Shown one piece after another: positions 1 through 7,942 of a stretch of DNA of 39,752 bases. This stretch comes from Streptomyces milbemycinicus (GTDB lineage Bacteria; Actinomycetota; Actinomycetes; Streptomycetales; Streptomycetaceae), in assembly GCF_002154605.1 (NCBI RefSeq), contig NZ_MUNE01000025.1:1-39752 (forward strand). Reading direction: 5' to 3'. Under the pieces are notes generated by a model, which worked only from the letters and a program-made list of their open reading frames with translations, searched no databases and had not been told where the DNA came from. Every line of letters starts with the position of its first letter. Positions within the stretch are counted from its first letter, which is position 1. Position numbers and translations under genes: made by a program.

Positions 1-1490
1 ACGCCAAGCTCTCCCTGGAGAACCTGCACCAGCGCGCCCGCCAGACCGCCTTCCTGGTGCCTGGCCTGACCATCGTCGTGCGCGACGAGTTTGGGCTCGG
101 CGAGGGCGGCAGCAAGGGCGAGGAATCCTTCCGCTTCGACGGCGGCATCAGCGAGTTCTGTGAGTTCCTGGCGAGCGACAGGCCGGTCTGCGACGTCCTC
201 CGCTTCAGCGGGCAGGGCACCTTCAAGGAGACGGTCCCGGTCCTGGACGAGCACGGCCGGATGACGCCCACGGAGGTCACCCGGGAACTCGGTGTGGACG
301 TCGCGCTGCGCTGGGGAACCGGCTACGACACCGCTCTGCGTTCCTTCGTCAACATCATCGCCACCCCCAAGGGCGGCACCCACGTCGCCGGCTTCGAACA
401 GGCCGTCGCCAAGACGATGAACGAGGTGCTGCGCGCCAAGAAGCTGCTGCGCGTCGCCGAGGACGACATCGTCAAGGACGACGCCTTGGAGGGACTCACG
501 GCAGTCGTCACGGTCCGTCTCGCCGAGCCCCAGTTCGAGGGCCAGACCAAGGAGGTCCTCGGCACCTCGGCGGCCCGCCGCATCGTCAACACCCTGATCA
601 GCAAGGAACTCAAGGCGTTCCTGACCTCCACCAAGCGTGACGCGGCCCAGCAGGCCCGGGTGGTCCTGGAGAAGGCCGTCGCCGCCGCCAGGACGCGTAT
701 CGCGGCACGTCAGCACAAGGACGCGCAGCGCCGCAAGACGGCCCTGGAGTCCTCCTCGCTGCCCGCCAAGCTCGCCGACTGCCGCAGCGACGACGTCGAC
801 CGCAGTGAGCTGTTCATCGTCGAGGGCGACTCCGCGCTCGGCACGGCGAAGCTCGCCCGGAACTCCGAGTTCCAGGCGCTGCTGCCGATCCGCGGCAAGA
901 TCCTCAACGTGCAGAAGTCGTCCGTCACGGACATGCTGAAGAACGCCGAGTGCGGTGCGATCATCCAGGTGATAGGAGCGGGCTCGGGCCGGACCTTCGA
1001 TCTGGACGCGGCGCGCTACGGCAAGATCATCATGATGACCGATGCCGATGTGGACGGCTCCCACATCCGGATCCTGCTCCTGACGCTGTGCCACCGCTAC
1101 ATGCGGCCCATGGTCGAGGCCGGCCGGGTCTTCGCCGCGGTGCCGCCGCTGCACCGGGTCGAGCTGATCCAGCCGAAGAAGGGGCAGGACAAGTACGTCT
1201 ACACGTACTCCGACCGGGAGCTGCGCGACAAGCTGCTGGAGTTCCAGAGCAAGAACATCCGGTACAAGGACTCGATCCAGCGCTACAAGGGCCTCGGTGA
1301 GATGGACGCCGACCAACTGGCCGAGACCACCATGGACCCCCGCCACCGCACCCTGCGCCGGATCAACCTCTCCGATCTGGAGGCCGCGGAACGCGTCTTC
1401 GACCTGCTCATGGGCAACGAAGTGGCTCCCCGCAAGGAGTTCATCGCCAACTCCGCTGCCACGCTCGACCGGTCCAGGATCGATATCTGA
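1..1490 (+). CDS. parE: DNA topoisomerase IV subunit B, 3-prime part (5-prime end outside window)
   Basis: The reading frame is open from base 3 to a TGA at 1488-1490, so only the C-terminal part of the protein is present. It contains the TOPRIM signatures of type IIA topoisomerase B subunits: the FIVEGDSA acidic motif, LLPIRGKILNV, and MMTDADVDGSHI with the metal-binding aspartates. The QRYKGLGEM and DPRHRTLRRI motifs of the C-terminal domain follow. Together with the A subunit the enzyme decatenates and relaxes DNA using ATP. The ending (DLLMGNEVAPRKEFI...RSRIDI) matches my memory of the ParE-type actinobacterial paralogue rather than GyrB; this sub-assignment is from knowledge, not alignment. 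It is the only clearly core gene in the window and marks the left edge of the accessory region. Confidence 0.93.
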   Translation, partial: AKLSLENLHQRARQTAFLVPGLTIVVRDEFGLGEGGSKGEESFRFDGGISEFCEFLASDRPVCDVLRFSGQGTFKETVPVLDEHGRMTPTEVTRELGVDVALRWGTGYDTALRSFVNIIATPKGGTHVAGFEQAVAKTMNEVLRAKKLLRVAEDDIVKDDALEGLTAVVTVRLAEPQFEGQTKEVLGTSAARRIVNTLISKELKAFLTSTKRDAAQQARVVLEKAVAAARTRIAARQHKDAQRRKTALESSSLPAKLADCRSDDVDRSELFIVEGDSALGTAKLARNSEFQALLPIRGKILNVQKSSVTDMLKNAECGAIIQVIGAGSGRTFDLDAARYGKIIMMTDADVDGSHIRILLLTLCHRYMRPMVEAGRVFAAVPPLHRVELIQPKKGQDKYVYTYSDRELRDKLLEFQSKNIRYKDSIQRYKGLGEMDADQLAETTMDPRHRTLRRINLSDLEAAERVFDLLMGNEVAPRKEFIANSAATLDRSRIDI

Positions 1491-1506
1491 GAATCGCGCG
1501 ACCCGC

Positions 1507-1529
1507 CAGGCGGCCCCCCGCGCCGCCTG
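1507..1529 (+). terminator. Hairpin terminator after parE
   Basis: A perfect 8-bp stem, CAGGCGGC at 1507-1514 pairing with GCCGCCTG at 1522-1529 around a 7-nt C-rich loop, starts 17 bases after the parE stop. There is no U-run, as is common for terminators in GC-rich actinobacteria. Confidence 0.65.
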
Positions 1530-1562
1530 CTCTGTTGCCCGGCCCAACGCCCGATTGGCCAA

Positions 1563-1682
1563 CTACTGGACGACCACATCGCTCTCCTTGCGTCTGTCCT
1601 TGGTGCCTCGGTAGTCGCCGCGCTCATACGGCGCTGTCCAGGCCCCCGCGGTCTCCGCCTCGGCGTCCCGCTGGCCGCCAGC
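1563..1682 (-). pseudogene. 3-prime coding remnant of an unrecognised gene
   Basis: On the minus strand, ending at a TAG at 1563-1565, about 36-40 codons have strongly coding-like GC third positions. They encode a hydrophilic tail containing the stretches TAPYERGDYRG and DRRKESDVVVQ. No start codon or N-terminal part accompanies it: upstream sequence leads straight into the end of the MDR gene at 1727. It looks like the C-terminus of a conserved gene next to parE whose 5-prime part was lost when accessory DNA arrived. The family is not recognised. The main alternative is chance coding bias. Confidence 0.4.
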
Positions 1683-1726
1683 GCCCCGAGGACGAGCGCC
1701 GGACGCGTCTGTGAAACGGCTGGTCC

Positions 1727-2737
1727 CTAAGCGACCGTGAGCACGATCTTGCCCTGGATATGCCCTCGGGAGGCGCGTTCGTGTGCCGCCTGGGCATCCG
1801 CGAGCGGAAACGTGCTGTCGATCGCGACGCGGACCGTGCCCGCGTCGAGCAAACGTCCCACTTCGGCGAGTTGCGCGCCGTGCGAGCGGACCTGGGTGCC
1901 CGAGACCGTGACGCCCAGCTTTGCGGTCTCTTCCTCGTCGTATTCGCCGAAGAACACGGGGAACAGGGCGCCGCCGCGCTTGAGCGTGCGCAGGAAGCGG
2001 CTGCTGTCGCGGCCACCGACGGCGTCGAGAACGAGGTCGACGCCGTTCACGAGTTCCTCGGGACGACTCTTGGTGTAGTCGATGAACTCGTCGGCGCCCA
2101 GCTCGCGCAGGAACGATTCATGCGCGCCCGACGCCACCGCGATGACAAGTGCGCCCTTCCACTTCGCCAGCTGCAGTGCGAAGTGCCCCACGCCGCCCGC
2201 GGCGCCGTTGACGAGCACCGTCGTGTCGGTGCCGAGGGCCACCGGGCGATGCCGCGCCGCCTGGAAGGGCGACGGGTGATCGTGCCCGAGCTCGATCAGG
2301 AACTGCCACGCCGTCAGCAGGGACATAGGCGCCCCGGCGGCGTGCACATGATCGATACCGGCCGGCTTGCGTGCGAGGTCCGACGCGGGCGCGGCCACGT
2401 ACTCGGCATACGCCCTGCCGTCGAAGCTGGGAAAACGAAGGAGACCGAAGACTTCATCACCGACGGAGAAGCCCTCCACATCCGCGGCGACGGCCTCCAC
2501 GACGCCCGACATATCCGTCCCCGGAATCACGGGCAGGTCGAACTTCGGCCTCGTCTCCGGAGGTATGTTGCTCAGCCCGTCGCGCAGGTACCAGTCCGGA
2601 GGATTGATGCCGACCGCGTGAACGCGGACAAGCACCTCACCCGGCCCCGGCTCGGGAATCGGCACCTCGTCGTAACGCAGAACCTCAGGGCCGCCGTGCT
2701 CATGCAGCCGGATCGCCCTCATCGTGTGTGTTGGCAT
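1727..2737 (-). CDS. NADP-dependent MDR-family oxidoreductase (quinone reductase-like)
   Basis: This 336-residue protein has the medium-chain dehydrogenase layout: an N-terminal GroES-like domain (HGGPEVLRYDEVPIPEPGPGEVLV, then NPPDWYLRDG) and a Rossmann domain with the dinucleotide loop VNGAAGGVGHFALQLAK. No structural zinc cysteine cluster is visible, so it belongs with the zinc-independent quinone oxidoreductase/enone reductase group. Such enzymes reduce quinones or activated alkenes with NADPH in the cytosol; the substrate is unknown. The ATG at 2737 is chosen because GCAGGAGGAA lies just upstream; a longer frame to 2824 would run through the operator array. The three phased TGATCC sites directly upstream suggest TetR control, but the neighbouring TetR is only a stub, so control may come from the intact paralogue at 12384. 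Confidence 0.88.
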   Translation of the reverse strand: MPTHTMRAIRLHEHGGPEVLRYDEVPIPEPGPGEVLVRVHAVGINPPDWYLRDGLSNIPPETRPKFDLPVIPGTDMSGVVEAVAADVEGFSVGDEVFGLLRFPSFDGRAYAEYVAAPASDLARKPAGIDHVHAAGAPMSLLTAWQFLIELGHDHPSPFQAARHRPVALGTDTTVLVNGAAGGVGHFALQLAKWKGALVIAVASGAHESFLRELGADEFIDYTKSRPEELVNGVDLVLDAVGGRDSSRFLRTLKRGGALFPVFFGEYDEEETAKLGVTVSGTQVRSHGAQLAEVGRLLDAGTVRVAIDSTFPLADAQAAHERASRGHIQGKIVLTVA

Positions 2738-2775
2738 CGTTTCCTCCTGCCCCATCCGGGGGAGTAACGCTGAAT

Positions 2776-2837
2776 GGATCAGTGATCCGGTTATCCGTAC
2801 CACTGATCCGAATATATGGACCACTGATCCGGATAGT
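2776..2837. promoter_or_regulatory. Operator array: three TGATCC sites at exact 21-bp spacing
   Basis: The perfect inverted repeat GGATCA-G-TGATCC occupies 2776-2788. TGATCCG then recurs at 2783, 2804 and 2825, exactly 21 bp (two helical turns) apart, the last two as CCACTGATCCG. A single-unit version with the same flanks lies at 12352-12364 before an intact TetR gene. This is probably a TetR operator controlling the MDR gene at 1727-2737. Confidence 0.65.
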
Positions 2838-2843
2838 CAAACG

Positions 2844-2906
2844 AAGAATCGTGACCACCTGCTCGCAGTCGCGGGCGCCGTCATCCCCGAGCAAGGCGCC
2901 GAGGTG
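2844..2906 (+). pseudogene. TetR-family regulator, 5-prime stub only
   Basis: Twenty-one codons on the plus strand read KNRDHLLAVAGAVIPEQGA, closely matching residues 7-27 of the TetR encoded at 12384 (KNHDHLLAVAGAAITAEG). The upstream DNA with the operator matches too. Homology then stops and a hairpin follows. This is the remnant of a TetR gene once divergent from the MDR gene, leaving the enzyme without its cis-encoded regulator. No in-frame start is obvious. Confidence 0.7.
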
Positions 2907-2919
2907 CAGGGCGGTGAAG

Positions 2920-2948
2920 GAGCGGCCCGGAGCCCGGGCCGCTCTTTT
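2920..2948. terminator. Strong hairpin at the end of the SDR gene
   Basis: An 11-bp perfect stem, GAGCGGCCCGG (2920-2930) with CCGGGCCGCTC (2934-2944), closes on a 3-nt loop. TTTT at 2945-2948 follows on the plus strand. It abuts the stop codon of the minus-strand SDR gene and can terminate that transcript. Confidence 0.7.
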
Positions 2949-3739
2949 CAGGCGCCGAGGCCGCCGTCGACCGGGACGATCGCGCCGGTCACATACGAGG
3001 CGCGGTCGCTGAGCAGCCACGCGGCCACCTCGGCGACCTCGCGGGGCTCGGCCATGCGGCCGAGCGGGGTCGCGGCGGTGTTGGCCTCGACGATGCCCGG
3101 GGTCGCCGCCTCCCACTCGTCGATCATCTCTGTGGCGGTGCCGCCGGGAGTGATGCCGTTCACCCGGATGCCCTCACGGCCCCAGGTCACGGCCGCGGTC
3201 TCCGTGATGCTGTTGAGTGCGCGCTTCATGGCCCCGTACGCGGGCAGAACGGGGTTCGCGCGACGGCTGCCGATGCTCGAGGTGTTGACTATCGCCCCGC
3301 CGCCGCTCTGTCGCATGAGGGCGGCCTCGGCGGTCATGGCGGTCCAGTGCGAGCGGAAGTTGACGCCGAACTGCGCGTCGACGTCCTCGTCGCTCGTGGC
3401 ATCCAGCGGGCCGGGCTGCTGAATCACCGCGCCGTTGTTGAAGGCGCCGTCGAGCCGTCCGTGCAGCTCCTCGACACGGTCGACCGCCGCGCGGATGCTC
3501 GCGCGGTCGGCCAGGTCCAGGGTGACGGCGTCGGCGACACCGCCGTCGGCGCGGATCTCCTTCACGATCCGCTCAAGAGCGTCGGTGCCGCGGGCGGCGA
3601 GCACGACGGCCGCGCCCTCGGAGGCGAAGAGCCGGGCCGCGGCCGCCCCGATGCCGCGGCTGGCGCCGGTGATGAACAGGACCTTGCCGGTGAGCAGGCC
3701 GATGGGTGCGCTGTCGGTGGTGTGCGTGTTGTTCGTCAT
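2948..3739 (-). CDS. SDR-family oxidoreductase
   Basis: A 263-residue classical short-chain dehydrogenase/reductase. Visible motifs are the cofactor loop TGASRGIG (about residues 25-32), the active-site stretch NTSSIGS, the YGAMK catalytic Tyr-Lys pair, and PGGTATEM followed by the C-terminal VTGAIVPVDGG. The usual NNAG motif is written NNGA. The substrate cannot be deduced. The ATG at 3739 gives the normal family length; longer in-frame extensions lack family similarity. It is divergent from the MmyB-like regulator at 3825 with 85 bp between starts, a common actinobacterial pairing in which the regulator controls the reductase. Confidence 0.9.
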   Translation of the reverse strand: MTNNTHTTDSAPIGLLTGKVLFITGASRGIGAAAARLFASEGAAVVLAARGTDALERIVKEIRADGGVADAVTLDLADRASIRAAVDRVEELHGRLDGAFNNGAVIQQPGPLDATSDEDVDAQFGVNFRSHWTAMTAEAALMRQSGGGAIVNTSSIGSRRANPVLPAYGAMKRALNSITETAAVTWGREGIRVNGITPGGTATEMIDEWEAATPGIVEANTAATPLGRMAEPREVAEVAAWLLSDRASYVTGAIVPVDGGLGA

Positions 3740-3824
3740 GACACCACCGTCCGGTCGGCCCCCGGCCGGATACAGGCACAGGCTGTACCAGGATCCGCCG
3801 CCGCGCCGTGCGCACACTGGGCGT

Positions 3825-4676
3825 ATGGACAAACAGGAACTCGGGGCGTTCCTCCGCAGCCGCCGCGAGCGGCTCCGCCCGCAGGACGTCGGCCTCCCCT
3901 CCGGACCGCGACGCCGCACACCAGGTCTTCGCCGCGAGGAAGTGGCGGTCCTCGCGCACATGTCCACGGAGTACTACATCCGGCTCGAACAGGGCAGGGC
4001 GCCACAGCCCTCGGGCGACGTCCTCGCCGCGATCGCGGGAGCGCTGCGACTCACCGACGCCGAGTCCGACCACCTCCACGTCCTCGCGGGCACCGCGCCG
4101 AACCGTACCGGACTGCACCGGCGCGACGTCCGCCCCAGCATCCTCGCGCTCCTTCAGCGGCTGCCGCAGACGGCCGCCTTCGTGATGTCCGCCGCGTTCG
4201 AGGTCCTCGCCTGGAACGACCTCGCGGCCGCGCTCATGGAGGACTTCGCCCCGCTCACCCCCCAAGACCGCAATCTCGCACGCCGGGCCTTCCACGGGCC
4301 GCAGAGCACCGATGCGACGCTGTACGGGATCTCCGACGCCGCCGAGTTCCGGCTGAGTGTCGTGATGCGGCTCCACGCCACCCTCGCCCGCTACCCCACC
4401 GATCCCGCGGTGACCCGCCTCGTCGACGAACTCCGCGACGCCAGCCCCGACTTCGCCCGGCTCTGGGAACGGCACGACGTACAGGCCGCGCCGATGCTCA
4501 CGAAGACCTTCCGCCACCCGGCCGTCGGGGAGGTCGCCGTCGACTGCGACACGCTCACCCTCACCGACCGTGACCAGTACCTCGTGCTCTTCACCGCGCC
4601 GCCGGGATCCACCGGCGCCGAGGCCCTGGCCCTGCTGAACGTCCTGGGGGCGGAGGCCAGTCACTACCTGCCGTAG
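3825..4676 (+). CDS. MmyB-like XRE-family transcriptional regulator
   Basis: This 283-residue protein has an N-terminal helix-turn-helix (RRRTPGLRREEVAVLAHMSTEYYIRLEQG, about residues 28-58). The C-terminal ligand-binding region is typical of the MmyB-like group (AFVMSAAFEVLAWNDLAAALM, then FARLWERHDV and FRHPAVGEVAVDCDTLTL). These proteins bind small molecules and regulate adjacent oxidoreductases. The ATG at 3825 begins MDKQELGAFLRSRRERL, the usual N-terminus. It is divergent from the SDR gene at 2948-3739, its likely target. It is one of three MmyB-like regulators within 6 kb. Confidence 0.9.
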   Translation: MDKQELGAFLRSRRERLRPQDVGLPSGPRRRTPGLRREEVAVLAHMSTEYYIRLEQGRAPQPSGDVLAAIAGALRLTDAESDHLHVLAGTAPNRTGLHRRDVRPSILALLQRLPQTAAFVMSAAFEVLAWNDLAAALMEDFAPLTPQDRNLARRAFHGPQSTDATLYGISDAAEFRLSVVMRLHATLARYPTDPAVTRLVDELRDASPDFARLWERHDVQAAPMLTKTFRHPAVGEVAVDCDTLTLTDRDQYLVLFTAPPGSTGAEALALLNVLGAEASHYLP

Positions 4677-4731
4677 TGCCACGGCCGACCACCGCGAGCA
4701 CTGTCGCCGGCAGGGAATCCTCCTTAGGCGA

Positions 4732-5637
4732 TCAGGTCGCAGTGGGCGGAATCCCGGTGCCTGGTTCGGGGTACAGGCGGAAGCGTCCGCCGTCGCTTCG
4801 GACTGTGCCGGCGGTCGGCTGGGGGAAGTGGGTGCCGAGCAGCAGGGTGTCGGTGTCCGCCAAGATGTTCAGAAGGCGGGTCCGGGTGCGCACCGCCTGC
4901 TGTGCGTCGGTGTCGACGCAGCTGGTGAGGTGGGGGTGGGACAGCTGCACCGGGTGGTGGATGCTGTCGCCGGTGATCAGGGCCGTGCGGTCGGTGCCGC
5001 GCACTTCCACGGCGACCTGCCCGGGAGTGTGACCGGGGGCCGGGACAAGCCGGACCCCGTCGGCCACCTCACGCCCCTGGTCGGGAACGTCCAGGGGGTC
5101 GTACTGTCCGCTGTCGCGGACGGGGTCGACGGAATCGCGGAACATCTGGCGACGCGCCTCGTCCATCTCGGCGGTGGCCCAGTGGTCCCATTCGGTGCGG
5201 CCGGTGAGGTAGCGGGCGTGGCGGAAGGTCGGCTTCCAGTCCCCGTCGACGAGATGGGTGTTCCAGCCGACGTGGTCGGTGTGGAGGTGGGTGGTGATGA
5301 CGAGGTCCACGGAATCGGGCGGGAATCCGGCGTCGGTCAGGCGCCGCAGGTAGTCGGTGTCGAGGCCGTTCCAGGCCGGGTTGGCGCGCGCCTTGCCGTT
5401 GCCGATCCCTGTGTCGACGAGGATGCGCAGTCCGTCGGCTTCCACGGCGAAGGTGTGGCTGGCCAGAAGGAGCGTGCCGGCGTCGGCGAAGTCGGGACGC
5501 AGCCAAGCTGCCTCGTCGATCACGTCCGAGGTGGCCTCGGGGAGCAGCCAGGGCCCTGTCTGCGGTGGCAGAACGATCTCGTCGATGCGGCGTATGACCG
5601 TGCCTCCGAGGCTCCAGGCAGGGTAGCCCTGGGGCAC
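4732..5637 (-). CDS. MBL-fold metallo-hydrolase
   Basis: A metallo-beta-lactamase-fold protein of about 301 residues. The zinc motif HLHTDH is at about residues 117-122, with further ligand regions at GHTPGQ and TGDSIHHP. The family hydrolyses esters, lactones or thioesters; the substrate is unknown. The GTG at 5637 is chosen because homology-like sequence starts there (YPAWSLGGTVIRRIDEIVLPPQ). The frame also continues to 5856, but that extension reads through MFS-transporter debris in another frame. No clear ribosome-binding site precedes 5637, so the true start may be lost or lie in the fused leader. It would be transcribed from the promoter between 5840 and 5966 under the TetR encoded at 5967-6527. 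Confidence 0.82.
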   Translation of the reverse strand: MPQGYPAWSLGGTVIRRIDEIVLPPQTGPWLLPEATSDVIDEAAWLRPDFADAGTLLLASHTFAVEADGLRILVDTGIGNGKARANPAWNGLDTDYLRRLTDAGFPPDSVDLVITTHLHTDHVGWNTHLVDGDWKPTFRHARYLTGRTEWDHWATAEMDEARRQMFRDSVDPVRDSGQYDPLDVPDQGREVADGVRLVPAPGHTPGQVAVEVRGTDRTALITGDSIHHPVQLSHPHLTSCVDTDAQQAVRTRTRLLNILADTDTLLLGTHFPQPTAGTVRSDGGRFRLYPEPGTGIPPTAT

Positions 5638-5840
5638 GACCGCGCGGGAGGCTCGCGGCCATGGAGGCGGCCTCGGCGAGCAGCGCGCCGGCCAGCACGG
5701 GGCGCCGCCCCAGGTGGGGTCGGAGCGCTGGATGCGGCCAGCAGGCCGACGAGCACGGACGTGTGCAGTGCGAAGGCGCCGTTGCGGCTCAGGGGAGAAG
5801 GGTGGCGGGGGCGGGACAGTAGGGCTGTGGCGCTGGACAT
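5638..5840 (-). pseudogene. Internally deleted MFS transporter remnant
   Basis: From an ATG at 5840 the frame reads MSSATALLSRPRHPSPL then NGAFALHTSVLVGLLAASSAPTP, the typical N-terminus and first membrane helix of an actinobacterial MFS transporter. About 20 codons in another frame follow: HLGRRPVLAGALLAEAAS, the cytoplasmic loop (GRRP) and a later helix. The rest of the transporter is missing and the sequence joins the MBL gene. A large internal deletion probably removed most of an efflux gene, placing the MBL gene behind its promoter. Confidence 0.7.
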
Positions 5841-5855
5841 GAGGTCTTCCGGTCA

Positions 5856-5880
5856 CTTAAGGCAAACTCTTTGCTTTAAG
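5856..5880. promoter_or_regulatory. TetR operator candidate (25-bp inverted repeat)
   Basis: CTTAA-G-GCAAA (5856-5866) and TTTGC-T-TTAAG (5870-5880) form an almost perfect inverted repeat around CTC. It lies 16 bp upstream of the MFS-remnant start codon. Related AAGC/GCTT half-sites recur at 5903-5924 and before the TetR gene, so the TetR encoded at 5967 is the likely ligand. Confidence 0.65.
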
Positions 5881-5902
5881 TGAGATTAGGTCCGTCCTCC
5901 TT

Positions 5903-5924
5903 CTAAAGCAAATCCTTAGCTTTT
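5903..5924. promoter_or_regulatory. Second TetR operator-like site
   Basis: CTAAAGC and TTAGCTTT face each other around AAATCC within an AT-rich island, 23 bp from the larger palindrome at 5856-5880. It may be a second operator or overlap the promoter driving the MFS remnant and MBL gene. Confidence 0.4.
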
Positions 5925-5966
5925 TGGTGCGCGGACGTTGCGCTCTCGGGCGCGGCTCCGGCCCGC

Positions 5967-6527
5967 TCAGCGTCGATCGAGTGCCGCGGCGACCAAGCCG
6001 TGCGTATATGCGGCCGACGTGTCCGAGGGGCGGAACAGGATGCGGTACATCAGCGGGGCGACGATGGCATCCAGCAGCGCCTCCACCCCGGGCACCGCCT
6101 CTCCGCGGCCGGCGGCCCGCACGCCGATGGCCGTGAGCTGCTCGGCGGCGTAGTCGGAGCAGCGGGCGGCATTGCCCTGCTCGGGATCACCCAGGAGAGC
6201 ATCACGGATGTAGGTGCGCCCTACGGACGAGGACATCTCCTCTGCGAACTGCTCGATCCACGCCTCCAAGTCGGCGCGCAGGCTGCCCTGATCGGCAGGG
6301 GCCGCGTCCGGGCGCAGCCGCTCCACCGCCACGTCGGACAGCAGTTCCCGCAGATCGCCCCAGCGTCGGTAGATCGTGGAAGGAGTGACCCCGGCCCTGG
6401 TGGCGATCAGGGGAACGGTCAGAGCGTCGCGGCCGCGTTCGGCTTCCAGGTCCCGTACGGCCTGATGGACGGACTGCTGGACGCGCGCACTGCGCCCGCC
6501 GGGGCGCACGGAGGCTCGGGGACTCAT
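5967..6527 (-). CDS. TetR/AcrR-family transcriptional regulator
   Basis: A 186-residue protein with an N-terminal HTH (LTVPLIATRAGVTPSTIYRRWG, about residues 36-57) and a helical C-terminal ligand domain. In this TetR group the HTH commonly ends in TIYRRWG, and members usually repress efflux or hydrolase genes. It reads in the same direction as the MFS remnant and MBL gene, with operator-like palindromes both in front of those genes and in its own leader at 6533-6561, suggesting autoregulation. The ATG at 6527 gives a normal family N-terminus. Confidence 0.88.
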   Translation of the reverse strand: MSPRASVRPGGRSARVQQSVHQAVRDLEAERGRDALTVPLIATRAGVTPSTIYRRWGDLRELLSDVAVERLRPDAAPADQGSLRADLEAWIEQFAEEMSSSVGRTYIRDALLGDPEQGNAARCSDYAAEQLTAIGVRAAGRGEAVPGVEALLDAIVAPLMYRILFRPSDTSAAYTHGLVAAALDRR

Positions 6528-6532
6528 GACAC

Positions 6533-6561
6533 CAGCTTAACGCGAAGAAATTGCTTTTTAT
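6533..6561. promoter_or_regulatory. Autoregulatory operator candidate of the TetR gene
   Basis: Just upstream of the TetR start, AGCTTAACGCGAAG and AAATTGCTTTTT repeat the GC-AA/TT-GC half-site pattern of the palindrome at 5856-5880 in degenerate form. Supported only by this resemblance and position. Confidence 0.4.
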
Positions 6562-6659
6562 GGGGGGCGTCTGTGCGGTGGCGCCGCAGTGGCTCAGGAG
6601 CGCAGCGGCTCCACTCAGGCGAGCTCGCACGACAAGATCTCCGGCAGAGCCCGGAATTC

Positions 6660-6689
6660 CACAGCCCCGGCCATCTGGCCGGGGCTGTG
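6660..6689 (-). terminator. Perfect hairpin terminator of the SDR gene
   Basis: CACAGCCCCGGCC (6660-6672) pairs perfectly over 13 bp with GGCCGGGGCTGTG (6677-6689) around an ATCT loop, beginning 14 bases beyond the stop codon of the minus-strand SDR gene at 6703. Confidence 0.8.
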
Positions 6690-6702
6690 CGTTGGGGCTG
6701 GT

Positions 6703-7478
<776 letters not shown>

Positions 7479-7482
<4 letters not shown>

Positions 7483-7839
7483 GAGTGCTGTTCCTTTCGA
7501 GTGTCGGCCGAAGTGGCCAGGTTCGGGGTGATCCGGGCGATGTGCCGGATGCCGTCGGCGCCGCGCGCTTCGCCGTCTGTCCCGCGCCGGCCTCACCGAG
7601 GTGCACCACGTGGCGGGAGAAGGACCGGAACACGGGCGTGCAGCGCTCGGCCGCAGACTGCGGACCGCCGACCATCGTGGTCAGCCGGCGCTCCTGTGCG
7701 GCCGGACGGCGGCAGGGCGCCGGGCCCAGGTGTGCAGGGGGAACCCTGCTTCCGCGATCGCGGTGGCCATGGGCAGGCCCTGGTCACCCAGCCCGATGAA
7801 CCCCACGGCGGTTCGTGCAGGCTTTCGTGCTTCTGTCAT
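7479..7839 (-). pseudogene. Broken 3-hydroxyisobutyrate dehydrogenase-family gene
   Basis: From an ATG at 7839 the frame reads ARTAVGFIGLGDQGLPMATA then EAGFPLHTWARRPAA, the NAD(P)-binding N-terminus of beta-hydroxyacid dehydrogenases, and soon stops. In another frame, AQERRLTTMVGGPQSAAER and FSRHVVHLGEAGAGQTAK follow, the central part ending at the family's GAGQTAK catalytic segment. About 100 codons between them are missing. A third frame, ending IRHIARITPNLATSADTRKE before a TGA at 7479-7481, overlaps the SDR start. At least one deletion and one frame change have occurred, so it is not functional. Confidence 0.75.
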
Positions 7840-7857
7840 GCCTCCACGGTCGGAATG

Positions 7858-7886
7858 AAACGGATGATTAGGTAGTAGATCCGTTT
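7858..7886. promoter_or_regulatory. Inverted repeat between divergent units
   Basis: AAACGGAT (7858-7865) and ATCCGTTT (7879-7886) form perfect 8-bp arms separated by 13 bp. The site lies between the minus-strand dehydrogenase remnant/SDR unit and the plus-strand MmyB-like regulator, so it is a good candidate operator for that regulator. Confidence 0.6.
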
Positions 7887-7942
7887 TCATGGGAATGGCA
7901 GTACCAGGACAGGTAAACGTCTCTCTTGCCACAATCGAGGGC

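Noticed and set aside
2776..2837. CRISPR-like or tandem-repeat element
   Set aside because: Only three units of 21 bp with divergent spacers and a TetR operator core; this is an operator array rather than a CRISPR or satellite.
5640..5856. MBL hydrolase with a 73-residue N-terminal extension from 5856
   Set aside because: The extension is an off-frame reading of MFS-transporter remnants and is not MBL-like. Kept only as a possible fused leader.
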